Assembly: GCA_963691705.1 (NCBI GenBank)
Contig: OY829540.1
Coordinates: 49,946,158 to 50,010,157 of the forward strand
Origin: Viola odorata
Lineage: Eukaryota; Streptophyta; Magnoliopsida; Malpighiales; Violaceae
Reading direction: 5' to 3'
DNA: 64,000 nt
The notes under the pieces: model-generated
Databases searched by the model: none
What the model was told of the DNA's origin: nothing
The model's input: the letters and a program-made list of their open reading frames with translations, nothing else
Position numbers and translations under genes: made by a program
Shown here: in pieces, positions 32,148-46,042 of the stretch
Position numbering within the stretch: position 1 is the stretch's first letter
How the letters are laid out: each line of letters opens with the position of its first letter

Positions 32148-35100
32148 ATGTCATTTGCAAAAATCTTCAAAGGTTTTTTGTTGTTGATAAATTTCATTAT
32201 GTGGACATCAGCATTGTTGTTGTTGTTTTGGGTGGCTGGGATGCGTATGGTTCGTTGGATATATAGATGGAGGAATCCGAAATGTAATGGGATTCTGCCA
32301 CCTGGCTCAATGGGATTGCCATTTCTTGGAGAGACCCTTCACCTCATTGTACCCACCCGTGACTCTTTCGACCTTCATCCATTCTTCAAGAAAAGACTCC
32401 AAAGGTACATAATTACTATATACTTCTATTGTAGTAATAAATTGACAAAAATAAGTTAATTTGTGAACCATCTATTTAATTTATCATCACATATTTACAT
32501 TTAAAATTGTTTAGATCTCTATTCGAGCATATCAGAAAACATAAATTTTGATAAAAAAAACTCATCATAGATTTATTTTTTATTTATTTATTTACAAAAT
32601 TACGATACACTAGTCATCAGCATTAAACATATTCCTTTTACCGATTACACTCCAACTAATTGAATGTTGATGATTAAATTCCGCATTAGGTAAAAACCTC
32701 ATGATAAATTTTCATAAAGCTCAAATCTTCTGAACCGACTTAACCTCAATATCTCTGATTAAGTTGATTACAATAGTGGAACCATTATGTATAGTATACG
32801 GTTCAACGAACGAGTAATGATCCTGGAACTCGTACTCTTAGATTGATCGTGTGCATCGAGAGGCAAAAATTGCAATAATTTAGTGTTTTATTTTCTTTTG
32901 TTTTTCAGGTATGGGTCTATTTTTCGAACGAATATAATGGGACAACCAATTGTATTATCAGCAGACCCAGAAGTAAATAAATACATGATTCAACATGAAG
33001 GGAAAGAGGTCCAGATTTGGTTTACGGACTCATTTGCTAAGTTGTTTGCACTTGAAGGTGAATCCAATGCTGTGGTGGTGGGACGAGTTCATAAATATGT
33101 AAGGACTATAATCCTTACCCACTTTGGAATTGAAAACCTCAAAGGGAAGTTGATCCCTCAATTAGAAGATTTGATAAACTCTAAGCTGCTTAAGTGGACA
33201 AATCAAGGAACATTTGATGTCAAATTAGCCCTCTCATCTGTAAGTTTATTCAATTTGATCCTAGCTAGTATTTTTGTGTTTTTTTAAGGTCTGAACTTCG
33301 AGTATTTTCCAAGACTACAGTGTTTGTAGTTTTTTTTTTACAAATTATAGTACTTTTAGCTTTTAGCTTAATGTCAAAATTTGAATAAAAAATTGTCGGG
33401 TTAGTCTTTCTAGGTTTGAATCACGTGTACTTTTGAGTATACTAGATCATGACTAATGATGTTCACACGTAATTAACCTACTAATTAAAGAATAATCATT
33501 ATAATGCTCACAAACCACTTACACACTTGTGATTATATAGTGAAAAAGTTGTCATTTAAAAAACATTATCAATAATATAAGTAATAGGGGGAAAAAATAA
33601 CTTGGAGTATATTATGAATTATGTACCAAAGGAGAAATAAAGAAAAATATCAATCTGTATTTAGTTAACTAAATGTACCATATTCTATGTAATGATATTT
33701 CTGTTCTTCTTATTAATTAATTTAATTATAATGACATTTTTCTTTTAACAATTATTGCAGATGATCTTTAACTTTATTGCAAATTATTTATTCGGATACG
33801 ATGCTGAAAACTCAGAAGAGAAGATAAGAGAGGAGTATTTGCTCAATTTCCTGAAATACTTTTTGTCCTTCCCCTTGTATTTCCCTGGGAGTTCTCTTTA
33901 CAAGTGCATGCAGGTAATTAATTAATTAATAAAATAATTAAAAATTATTCAAGCACGTAAGCTGTAATTCAATCGGTAAGTGTATACCCTCATAAGTCTA
34001 ATCCATGGTAAAATGAAATTTTTAGGTTTTAAATCTCTCGTGTAACCAAAAACATAAATAAATATATAATATATTTCCAATTAAAATCAAAATCTCCAAC
34101 TTTTTTGTAAAAAATAAATAAATTATGAAGTAAATTAAATTAAAACAAATCATTTATATATTTTTGTGTTGTTGAATAATATATTTGTAGGACAAAGGAG
34201 AAATGGTGAAGTTGGTGAAGGATGTGTTAAAGAAGAGACTGATGATGAGCTCAAATTCAAAATCAAGAAATGAGTCATTTGATGGGAAAGATTTTCTTGA
34301 TGACATAATTAAAGATATGGAGAAAGAGAATTTCTTGACTGAGGATTTCATCTCAAAACTCATTGTTGCAGTTTGTCTTGTTACCTTTGAATCCGTCTCA
34401 GTTACTCTAACGCTTGCTTTCAAGTTTCTCGCCGAAAATCCTTTAGTATTGGAGGAGCTCACCGTAAGTACATACTCTCTACACTACGCGTTCAATACCT
34501 GTTGTGTCGTTTAAGGTTTACATACAAGTACATAACAACAACAAAAGTTATCCTTGATTTTATAAAATGACCAATATAGTGACGGAAATAATGAATTGGA
34601 CGTATTTTATCAGGCGGAGCATGAGGAAATTCTGAAAAAAAAAGAGAAATCCGGTATTTCACTGACATGGGATGAATGCAGATCAATGACTTTTACACAC
34701 CAGGTAATCTAACCTACTGGCTTAATATACCAGTTACGAGAGACCAAAAACAAAAGCAAAACCTATAACGACCATTATATTTCTCGTCTTTTACAGGTGA
34801 TTAATGAAGTCCTTAGATTATCCAACTCCGTGCAAATAAGTTCTTGTCGAAAATCAATGCAAGATATCCATATTAAAGGTGATTCTAAGATATTTAAACT
34901 CTTTTTTTGTGCTTTTATCATGAAACTATTAAATTCATTCATGTATTTAAAGGTCATCGAGATAGAACATGTGACAATTAATAATTAGACTGGATAAATT
35001 CTATAATTACACTGGAAAAGACCAATGCATTAGAGACCATTTGCAATCCTAGTCTCAAGAGTTTAGCCCCTGTAACTGCTTGCCACTCCCTTTGTTCAGA

Positions 35101-36132
35101 TTACAAATGCAAATAATTTATAATATTTTATGTTAATGTGCATGTAACTTATTAATCGGTTGCAGTGATAAAATAGAATTGCGTGTAATTACATTTTTTT
35201 CTCCAGGGTATACAATTCCAAAAGGTTGGAACATAATGCTTATCCCAACAGTTAATCATTTAAATCCCAAAACTTTTGAGGATCCACTAGCATTCAACCC
35301 ATGGCGATGGAAGGTAGTATTGTTTTCAATTTTTATTATTATTAGCGCAATAAATTAAGCCTATCATTAGAGACATTAATTAATCGGTTAATTAATTAAT
35401 TAGTTGTTTACCGTATAAAATTAGAACAAAATTAGTCTTTTACCTAAAAAAACAGTGGTTAAACCTCGTGGAGGTTAGAGGAATTCATGGCCCTTCCAAA
35501 CTTTTTTATTCTTCTATAATAGTCTTTAAAATTCTACTTTTTTTTCTTATTAGTCCTTCATATTTGCACTCTAAAACATTTTGTATCCATTTATCCTTCA
35601 CTCCCCCATTTCTTTTGAATTATTTCAACAAAAAATCTTTTTTATTTACCCTTCATTTTTTACCCCTTAGACACAATTATTCTTATTTCCCACCGTGCCG
35701 ATTTTTTTTTACCGAGGCTCTGCTACTGCTTGAAAGGTGAATTACAATAAATTGTTTACTTTTTAGGACCAAAATTCTCATAAACATATTTTCCTTGGAT
35801 GAAATTGAATATGTAGGACATGGACCCACAAACGATATCTAAGGACTTCATGCCCTTTGGTGGAGGATCAAGACAATGTGTTGGAGCAGATTTCAGTAAA
35901 ACTTTCATGGCAGTCTTTCTTCATGTTTTGGTCACCAAATTTAGGTAAAACTTATGACTTATATGAAGCTTTCTATCTAACTGATATATCATTAATTTTT
36001 ATACTTCTTTTTTTTAAATTAATTTTTAATTATTGGTTTGCTAGATGGACAAAGATGAAGGGAGGGAGAATCATTAGAAATCCTATTTTAGGATTTCCTG
36101 ATGGTATTTATATTAAGATGTCACCTAAATGA
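32148..36132 (+). CDS. Cytochrome P450, CYP87-like, complete 9-exon gene (502 aa)
   Basis: Exons: 32148-32404, 32909-33239, 33761-33913, 34191-34463, 34614-34703, 34797-34878, 35207-35313, 35817-35944, 36045-36132. All introns are GT-AG, phases agree, and the total is 503 codons with stop. It has an N-terminal membrane anchor (residues ~10-32) for the ER, a proline-rich hinge (ILPPGSMGLPFLGE), I-helix CLVTFESVS (Glu ~314), K-helix ExxR (NEVLR, ~372-375), FNPWRW, and heme ligand Cys ~452 in FGGGSRQCVG. The pattern fits CYP87, a family of the CYP85 clan whose known members oxidise triterpenoid or sterol-like substrates. The substrate here is unknown. The I-helix has Glu-Ser-Val where relatives have Glu-Thr-Thr. 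It converges on PEX5. Confidence 0.92.
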
Positions 36133-37013
36133 AGATAGATCGAACAAAGCTACAACTTTGATAAAGAAAAATAAAAAGAACATTCGAAGAAATTGAAAAT
36201 AGAAAAAGAGGGTTGTCATATCCTATTTATATTAGTTTGTATTCAAGATTAATTTAATTTTTCTTGTGACCATTACTGTCTAATGACTAATGTCGTGTTG
36301 AACCCATGAAAAGATTTAAAAAGAGCCTGTTAGTCTATTTAGGTACTTTTGATAATTTTTAAAGAGTGTATTTTTCTTGGTAGTCTTCGCTAAAAAAGAT
36401 TGTAATTCTTCCTCACCATATTCTTGAAGACATTTGTTCTATTCCATTTCCAGGTGATCACGTTGTCATCATATTTTGAGTGATTTATTACTTTGTTTGA
36501 ATAATAAATTTATTACATATATTCCTGCTCTTTTTTAATCGGAATTTTCCATATTCCTGCTACAAAGACAAATTAGACAACAATAATAGTATGATGTATT
36601 CAAATGATGGAAAAATGGAGGAATTTAATGGTTGTTCACATAATTACTATTGTATTTAAGCATACAAACAAGAATGATTGTTCACCAAATATCGCTTGTC
36701 AACGATTATTTGTCGATTTCTCCACATCAAGAATACATCAAAAGCTGCTGTCCATGAATGATGTCATCTTGATGCAGGAGAAATTACCCGTTGGAAGCAC
36801 TTGCGATAAGGAATGTCTTATTTCAGATTAATCCCAGATGTTAGTTGAACTCCAACTTCATTATGCAGCATATAAACTGCAGGTCTTCTATTACAGCCAA
36901 TCAGGATTGCACTTGGTGCCAAAAGTACAGATAAGGATCAACATTAGCTGACACTGTATTCTGATATTTGGCGAACCATTTTACGGATATTAATCCACTA
37001 TTCTAAACAACAA
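36133..37013. other. Intergenic between convergent P450 and PEX5
   Basis: About 880 bp that must hold both 3' UTRs. AT-rich; no accepted gene. A 75-codon plus ORF at 36604-36831 has no recognisable domain. Confidence 0.6.
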
Positions 37014-40000
37014 TTATAGTGGGAATTCCTTCTCAAGAATGTTCAGATTCCGGGAATCGCACGCTTCCAACATGTCATTCCTCGAAGCACAACTGCAAAG
37101 CGGAAAAGCATAAAAGAGATGCATGATATGATATCATTTTGGATCAACTATAAACAATAGGGAACTCTACTCAAAATTCACCAAAATATACCTCAATGAA
37201 ATTCTCAAATATTGCCAGGCGTTATCCGCCTTAGGGTTCATTGCAAGCGCCCGAACATAATAACGGATCGACTCTTCATACATTCCCTACAGGAAAAAGA
37301 TGTGATCATTTCTCGCTAGTTCGCATGATGATAGTATGTATATAAACACTAGGAACGACAAAAACAGGACAAGTAAATGTTAAAAAATAATAATTGCATT
37401 CCAACTCAAAAATGCGGTAACAACTTAAACTATCAACGCAGATGTAAAGGAAACAGTACCCTAGAGTGATAGTGCTTCCATCTATCCATTGGGAGAAACA
37501 TCACCAACACACCTTACTAAATTTGGATTCATACAGCGTTTTTATGATCTAAGAAATGCAAAAGAAGGCCATTATAGCCTCATATGAATCAGAGGTAAAA
37601 ACCTGGTTGGCGTAACTGATTCCCATGTTTGCCCATGCCCGAACATAGTTAGGCTTCAAATCAAGTGCCTACAAAGAAGAGAGAAATGAATTAATAAGAA
37701 GCATTTAATCAGAAGACAACTACAATTCATCTATGAAGATGAATATGTAAAATCCGTAAAACATAAAAGGTAGCATGCCATATGCAAAAGACCTGTGATG
37801 GTTAAGGTGGCAAACACATTATCGGATAGCTAAATATGTATAATAAGAAGAAAAAAAGAGACACTTAACTTATTAACAGCGGAGAAAAGGACATGAACAT
37901 GCCAACCATTGCACAGTTCAACAATTGAAGCATGCAAATAATTTAGCCACAACAAATAGAGCAACAGAAACCACACTTGCAAGAATTAAATGTACATGTA
38001 GTACAGAGGATTCTTACAACAGTACTTAAACCACATTAAAATCCTTGCAACTGTTTGAACTGCTGTCTGATATGCAGGCCAAACTTTAGCGTTACAAAAT
38101 CCTAAGAAATTAGATCTCCACAAAGTACTAACTATGCAATAGTGCAGACCAAAAACAAAACCTCGTACTTTCAAGTTCCAACCCATGAATTCATAAGATA
38201 TGGTAAAATCACAGCGTAGATATCGAAATATAAAACTTCTGACTGGGAAGATCTAAACCTGTTGATAAGCCATTATTGCATCAGCACTCTGCACACTGTT
38301 GGCTTGGGTTGCACCAAGCTTGTTCCAAAGGGAGTAGTCCTGAGGCTTGAGTTTCAAAGCAGTCTGGAAAGAGGCAATGGCTTTATCATACTCCCTGGAT
38401 AAATTATACAGGACACCAAGTACAACGTGCACATCAGCATCCTCAGGTGACATCTGAGCAGCTTCATTGAATAATCTAGCCACCTGCACAACACAGGAAC
38501 ATAATTTTTTATGGGTAATCAACAACAACAAAGTTTAAGAACTAAAATAAGTGAGACAGAGCACTTAATGTGGAACTCCATAAAGAGTTATTAACAAAGA
38601 AAAACCACCAAACAAACAGTTGTCACTTTATTAGATAATCAGGATGACGCTGAGATGCCCATGGCAAACAGCCTACAAGCATACTGAACCGACAAACACA
38701 AATGACTACATGTCAGTTCTACAACTTCAAGAATTAATGCATTATTTTCCAAAAAGTAATTAGTTAGATAACCAATTTACCATCCTGAGAAATCAACCAA
38801 ATAACTTGCTCCAAATTACCCATAACTATCAACCAAGTATCAGTTATTTGCATATAAGAACAGCCACAAGAAAGATAAACAAAGAGGTTTCTCTCTGAAA
38901 GTATACTTACATCAGCATAATACAAAGAATCAGAGATCTCAGAAGGCGCAAGCGTTCCATACTTGGGGTGATTACGCAGCCATCCGTATAAATATTTCAA
39001 TGCCGCTGCCTGCTCCAGCTCTGTAATTTTTCAGGTCAAAAGAGTTTATTAACTAAAATAAATTTCACAAAGCACCTCAGGTTGCATATTCACAAAAGTT
39101 CATCAAAGAATTGTTACAAGTATCATGTTTGCAAAACCACAAAACAAGATTACCAACAACTTTAAGCTTGTATGCTTTAATAGAACAAATGAGAAAGAGC
39201 AATGAGTTACCATTAGTATGACTCACGCCTAGAGCAAGAAGAACCTCTAGATTTCTAGGATCAGCCTCCTGTGCACGCATCATAGCTGCAATAGCCTGCA
39301 CAGATATTCATTTCAGCTCAGCATATGCTATTGCTAATCAAAATTGAAACTGAGATTGCAGTATACATTAATTATACCTCTTCAAGCACCTCAAAGAAGC
39401 AAGACACTGAAGAAGAATTCAAATTAGAGCAATGATTCTCTACAGAATATTAAGTTCAAAGCATAGGATGATTGTTTAGGTGGATAACTTGTGCTGGTGA
39501 ATCTCTCCAGAAATGTTATGCAACGTCAGTTAACTGGCATCACATGTCATGCATTCTTGTCTTTTAGAGAAAGTATTGTTGGTATCTTTGAGAAGGATCT
39601 AATGGACAGATTGAAGGATAATTAATTCCCTAAAGAAATATCAAATCCATGAACCAAGTGCCCTAAGTTAGATCATACATATTATCGTACAAATGCAATA
39701 ACTTTTAACCACCTTGCTGTGGCCCAGGGTAATACCTCACAACTTTCTATTTGCATCTTTGTGTTATAATTCTTCGAAGGACTATAGTGCTTCTCTGCAT
39801 CAACTAGTGTATAATGCTATAAGGTACTTACTTAGATTTCTATCTTTCAAAAAGAAGATTGTCTTCTCATATTGATCTGCCATAAGGGAACAGAGTTAAC
39901 GATGGTAAGTTAGGGGTTTTCATTTCCATCCTGGAGTTGATTTCCAATTAGAGGCATGTGCTTAAGCACATACGTTACAGAAAAACCCTTAAAAACTAAT

Positions 40001-43000
40001 CTATAAACTACAAAGTTAGCGCAAATAGATTAAGGATTTACCAGATGAAGATTGGCCTGGGACATTCAGTTAAATCAAACCATATACTTCTAAACCCTAC
40101 AGTTGTTAATTTTGGATTTTTAAGAGCTCTAATTAACCAAACATTGCAACTACAGAGGCCATTAATTTTATTTACCTAACCAATTAATTAACAAATGCAT
40201 TGAGATAGTGCTTGTACATCTATTCAAGATCCTAGAAGAATAGGTTTAGAGGTTCCAATAATAATGGTGCCTAAAAGGTAGTTACAAAGAGCTATGGAGG
40301 ACGGCAACAAGATTGTTGAGTGTCTATCAATAACTAGATATGACATGTAAACATCCCTAGTCCACAACAACAAATAATAGAGCTGCATGACAAGAGAGAC
40401 ATTAAGGAAGCCACAACCATGCATAAAGGGTATTCTTCATGGGGACAGGTAACCACTTCTCAAGAAATTATTGAAGAGTAAAGCAAGCAACAAATAGCAT
40501 GTGATAAAGGTGTAAAATACTCTCCATTTTTAACAAAGGAAGTTGAATAGCCTATCGGTTAAACAGAAAGGTTGACTAACCTGTTGATCATCATCATTTT
40601 CTGCATGCGCTATACCGAGCAACCTCCAACCTTCAGCATTATCAGGATTCTTCAAAACTTCAGCTTCTAAAGCAAGGACTGCTTCACTCAAGAGACCTTT
40701 GCGGAATAGGTCCTGCCCTTCTTTAAAGGGATTCTGGTGACCAACATAAGGATTCATGTCAGAGAACACATAGACTCCCCTTGAAGCATCTGAATGCCCC
40801 TTGGCAGCAACTTGCTCATTTAAAAATCTGTACATTATTGAGGCAAGAATTCCCATAAATATAAATGGAAAAAAATATTGTACAAGCAGTTGACAGCACT
40901 TTAGAAATTGAACTATCAACAACAACCTAGATAATCACAATGATGATGCTAACAAAGGAAAATCAAAGCAATTAAAACTGGTATGCAAAGCTACAAATAG
41001 ATTCATCAGAATGACTAAGTTCAAGCAGTAAATAGTGTAGCAACAAAATCCTAGACACTATATCAAGTACACATAAATGCATAACTGCATTAGCTAAGTT
41101 CTAATTAATTGCCATTACAATGAACATGAATAAGATATTGAAAAGAGGACAAAACGCCCTTCAACAGAAAGCAATACCTAATATCTAATATGACATTCAA
41201 CTTTAAAGATGCCCCCCAGGGTATTATATTTATCTATTGATCCACATAACACTGATTATGCAATAGAGTACTAACTCATCATATGCATTTGCCCAACTGT
41301 CAGCTGAACTCTCCCCCAATGCCCCTTCACCAACCTGCTGCCCAAATTCTTCTGCCCAATCATTAACATTCAAGTTCGTGAATTCTTTCACCCACTGATC
41401 ATCAACAGTCCCATTTTGCTCCCTTTCAGCGGAAAACTCATTGGCCCACTGATTAGGTCCATGAGAAAGCTGGAAAACAGAAAAAAAATAGTCAACAGAA
41501 TTTCCCACAATTGCTGATAAGCTTACAACTACTGGAAGCTTGTCAAAGCATACATTAGAGAAGTAGGTGATGGCACATTAGCATATCAGGTTACTCTTGC
41601 GTGTAAAGAACATCAACTCGAAGTGAAAAGACTAGAATATTTTATGACTATTTCCTTGGTGTTTCATCCAATTAATCCATCCACATCAACAAACCCAAAC
41701 TCTTGAAGTAAACTCTAGATAAAACCCTAACCCTGAATTCAATCTGACACCAAAATCTCCATTAAAATAGACCTGTCCAGTGGAACTTCTGGGCTGTCCA
41801 ACTCCAACATACGACATCCCGCAAAGAATATTATAGCATGCATGACCCAGAATAACATTCCAACTACCTTTCTTATCTATCAAGCTCACACTCTAAGATG
41901 TATTGCAATTTTTTCCAATCGGCGTTCCTCATGTGTATACCCATCTCACACCCTCAGATATACTTCACTCCTGTAACCATTGTTGTCTCCCCCTTTTCCC
42001 TCTCTCTGTCTAATTTTGGCCACAGGCAGTCTACTATGGGTTATCATTGATGCAGGAGCATTTCTTATCTGTCCTAATTTACTATCCCCGTGTTATTTGG
42101 ATTTTCTTGAGCTTACTTATAGCACAATTTAACTATGATCAGTGCTACTAGTATATTCTACAAGGTTAGGACTGGGGTTATTTTCGGAACTACCTTAAAA
42201 TTTTCGATTCTAAAAGCTTCAGATTTTCTGGTCAGATAAGTAAAGATGGTATTACGACTATGTTTATTAGAGGTTTATAAAAACCCTAAAACTAACTTTT
42301 CTTGTTCCATCTTTTATGTATGCCATTTTAACCTATTTTTCTGCTCTGATTGTTTTCCCAGTTCCCACCAGCCCACACTACATCAATTATGATCATGTAC
42401 GGATTATGATGTGTCATACTAGTAAGACAAGTTAGGTGTTTATTATAATCATTCCAATTTTATTCAGAAAAATTGTTAGAGTGTTTGTCTATTTGATAAA
42501 AATGTTGGGTTGCGACCTTTCTACTCCACCAGAAACTCTGCAACTAAGATGTTACCTGATATGAGAATGATTATCATTTTGTTTATTTCTATGGCTGTTA
42601 ATGATTAACTAAATAGAGATATAAATTTAATTTCTTTTCCTTTCACTAAAATGTTCTGAGGTTAGGCTTAGGCAGGGGCAGAAACCTATCCTAGTGAGTC
42701 CGCTAAAGGTTCGAATCCCCAGTGGACATGAAGGATGCCAGCAACATTGCTGACTTATGGAACCTGGTTCAGTCTATGAGGAGAATGATTAAACAAAAGA
42801 AACGATTCTGCCATCCACCAACAAACAAAATGTTATTTCTACAAACTTGTGCACGGGATCAATCTAAGAGGAGAACGATGATCAGGAGAGCAAAAAAATC
42901 TACAAAATGATAACATGCAGACATAAAAGCTTGAAAGGTTATTAGGTAAGAAAAGTTTCTGTCCAACATTTATCAGCATTGATACCATGAATTATTTAAA

Positions 43001-46000
43001 TCAAACTCAATGTATCATATAAGGACAAGATAAATGGAAAAATACAAACTCTATATTTAGATGACTCCGGATCACCATGAATTCTCTAACCAGATTCAAA
43101 TGCATCATAAGAATAGAACAAATGGCTAACTACAAAATCAAATAAATGACTACCACTCATAACAATGTTTCGTGTGTGTATGGATATATTACTTGGTATT
43201 TAGAAAGCATAACAAAGTTCTGAAATTACAAAACATCACTTGCCTCATCACGTACATATTCATTGGCCCAAGAAGGACCTGCTGTATATTGTTGCTCATA
43301 CTCCCTTGCCCAGTCTCCAGGGGCAGACATGGCAGCTGGCTTAATTTGATTATCATCAATAATGAGCTCACCTTGACTCATTTTCGACACAAATTGAAGA
43401 AATTTTGAATTCTGCAAGTCACAAGGCGTGGGATAAAGTGCATAAATGAATAGCAAAAAAATAAACAAAAAATAAGTGTTAAAAATAACAATAAATCCAG
43501 TACGACAAAACATTGGTGTGAGGCAAGGCAATAGTAACTATGTAGGCAATTTTCATCACATATTGCGCGATGAGGTCTATCCTATCTCTTGCACAAAATA
43601 CCACGCCTAGGTCATCACCAAAAATAACCATTGATGCAAAAACAAGGCCCAAAAGATTTACAAACAAAGAGTACTTAGCCTTTCATATTTCATTTACTCT
43701 AAGTTAATACTAATACTTGACTACTTAATTACAGTATGGAAATACAGTTATTTCCTCTGCATCGACTCGAATATGATACTACCAAAGTAAAACAAGGGAT
43801 CAAACGAATGGTGGAGGTTAAATCATATTAGTAAGAAGTAAATTATTGCTACGTATGCAATTAAAGTGATATAAAAGATATAAACCTGGAATTTAGGGTC
43901 ACTGTTTTGAGATAGTGTGTGCGAAAGCATACGAGTCTGCTCCATTGCAGCCATGTTTGAGATATTTGCACCTCTCATTCCATCAACTAATGCCAACTGT
44001 TGTTCCTGTAGAAAATAAACAATGCAGATAAAAAGAAAGAGTAATTATCACAAATATTTAATGAATTTTACTTCACTTAATTACCACGAGAGTATAAATT
44101 ATTTAACAAGGATATACCTATCATTCCTTGTAAGGGGTATTAGATACTTTAGCAGTATCCATGCAAACTAAAGTGATTCCTACAAAGATATAGAAACTAA
44201 AAGAAAATACAGGACAGCATAACCAAAGTCAGTATTTTGTGTAAAACTGGTTTCTAAAACAAAATCATCTAAACAAAGATAAACAATCATCCAATCTAAA
44301 CATGAGCAAAGAACAATAACCATAAAAATAAAGGACAGAATAACCAAAAGAAATGTCTAAATAAACAGGTTTCTAAAGCAAATACTCATGATGCTTTAAA
44401 GGCTCATTCTACATCTGCCAGATCTAAGATTGAGAATGTTACAAAATTAATAAGCTGACGATTGAATTGAGGTGAAAGGTCAAACTGGCAAAAGAGTTCG
44501 TGCCATATTCAACAAAGGTTGTAATGCTACTGAACTTCTTACCTGCTGAAATTCAGAAACCCAACCATTACTGCCATGTTGTTGTTCAAATGAGTGAGCC
44601 CAGGCATCCGGATTATTCTGGTTTATTCTGTGTTGGTTAAATTCCGTAATCCATCCATCAGCAGGATGAGGACCTGGTGCCAGATTACCTTGGGACTCAT
44701 TCCAGTAATCTTCTAGCTCTCGAAATCTCCCGGGTACAGGTCCCTTAGCCCGAGCATCATAATCAATATCTAACGAAGACAAAAGTGCATTTACCTGAAG
44801 ATAAAACCATGTCAGCATATGATTACAATTTTGGTCATGCAACAAGATTGAAGGTAAACACAAAAGAAAACTGGAAATAATTAGGCATAAGAATAGCATG
44901 CAGGCTTCTTTAAATGGAAAAAGAATTAGACACCTGTCCATTAATAAAATCTTCACTCTTATCAGCAAAGAAGTGGCGGGCCATTATGCTGCCACGGTCT
45001 CGTATACATTGTTTATCAGCTTGAGATAATCCTAACATTGGAAGCGGAGCAGGGCGAAAAGGGATTCCATCACGGGTGGTACCAACAAATGAGTGCAAAA
45101 AGCTTGACAAGACTCTTTGGGGTGGACCTGCAATACAAAGAATGTATGGCGTAAGAGGGAAAATGTCAGTGGTGCATTTCCTTCAGTAAAGAGCAGTAGC
45201 AGTTCCATAGTGCTAGGCAATTTTAGAAAACAATGACAAAAATGAGAAACAAAAAGAGGATAAAGGCACTGGTTAAACACGAAGTAGAAGGCAGTATTCC
45301 TAGGAATAAAATGCAGGGGTAGTTACAAAAGCAAAAATTGGGAGATTGCACAAACGAATGTGAAGAAGTAGGGATGAAATTACCATCGTGGGTGGGGGGA
45401 GGACCATGATGCATGTGATCAAATTGAGGAGGGGTATTAGAACTTTGTATCTCATTCCACGCATCAGCAAGTCCATTCTGATCAGCAGAGCGGAAGCCAC
45501 GAAGGAATTCGGAACCCTGTAACATAAAAGGAAAGAATCAAAGAAGTTATGCAGTAGAATAGAGAATTCCCGTTAATTTAACGCATACAAGCACCAAAAC
45601 TGTGCATAAGAAGAAAAAAACTGCACCTGAGCGGTGGGGTGATGAGCAAATGAGTGATCCAACTCGGCACCTGGAAGCACTCTCAAATGATCATCTTCAC
45701 GGTAGAAACCACCGCCTGGAGCTGAGGAAGCAGTTGTAGTAGAGGTAGGGATTTCCTTTAGTCGTTCCTGCTCGTTCGTTCAGTCATTCACAGTATATCA
45801 ATCATCAACTCAAATTAATCAAACTAATGGGTATTATTACGAACAATTGAAAATTGAAGAGGAGTAAAATTCGATACTAAAATGGAATCAAATTTAACTG
45901 AATCAATTCAAGACCTAACCTGGGTCTTTGAAGACGACCCGATCAGGGCGTTGGCGAGAGCACCTAAGGGGTTGGAAGAAGAAGAAGAAGAACCAGGGAC

Positions 46001-46042
46001 CGCGCAAGCGGCACCACCCGAAACCAGCTCCCGCATCGACAT
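37014..46042 (-). CDS. PEX5: PEX5, peroxisomal targeting signal 1 receptor, complete 15-exon gene (743 aa)
   Basis: Minus-strand exons: 46042-45920, 45767-45627, 45516-45384, 45127-44934, 44794-44543, 44005-43886, 43411-43244, 41469-41276, 40827-40581, 39295-39211, 39020-38911, 38483-38259, 37668-37603, 37286-37192, 37092-37014; 744 codons with stop. The start is MSMRELVSGGAACAVPG, including the conserved Cys (residue 13) that is ubiquitinated for receptor recycling. Nine WxxxF/Y motifs (WITEF, WAHSF, WVSEF, WAREY, WANEY, WANEF, WVKEF, WAEEF, WANAY) would bind PEX14/PEX13. The C-terminal half carries TPR repeats (WRLLGIAHAENDDDQQ, VVLGVLYNLSREYDKAI, WNKLGATQANS, AWANMGISYANQ) that bind the PTS1 (SKL-type) signal. 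It ends EKEFPL. Exon 7 ends in GAG|GCAAGT, a GC donor; the other introns are GT-AG. It looks functional and cycles between cytosol and peroxisome membrane. Confidence 0.96.
41470..43243 (-). other. Large PEX5 intron (1.77 kb, GC-AG) with a tRNA-like B-box segment
   Basis: The longest intron of the gene. On the plus strand, 42665-42725 holds GGCTTAGGCAGGGGCAG followed ~40 bp later by GGTTCGAATCC, resembling the A and B boxes of Pol III promoters. No full cloverleaf forms (the T-stem pairs only at GG/CC), so it could be a decayed tRNA-derived SINE. ORFs inside the intron were not accepted. Confidence 0.35.

Noticed and set aside
42722..42910. 62-codon plus ORF within a PEX5 intron
   Set aside because: Lies in intron sequence, no domain; likely chance.
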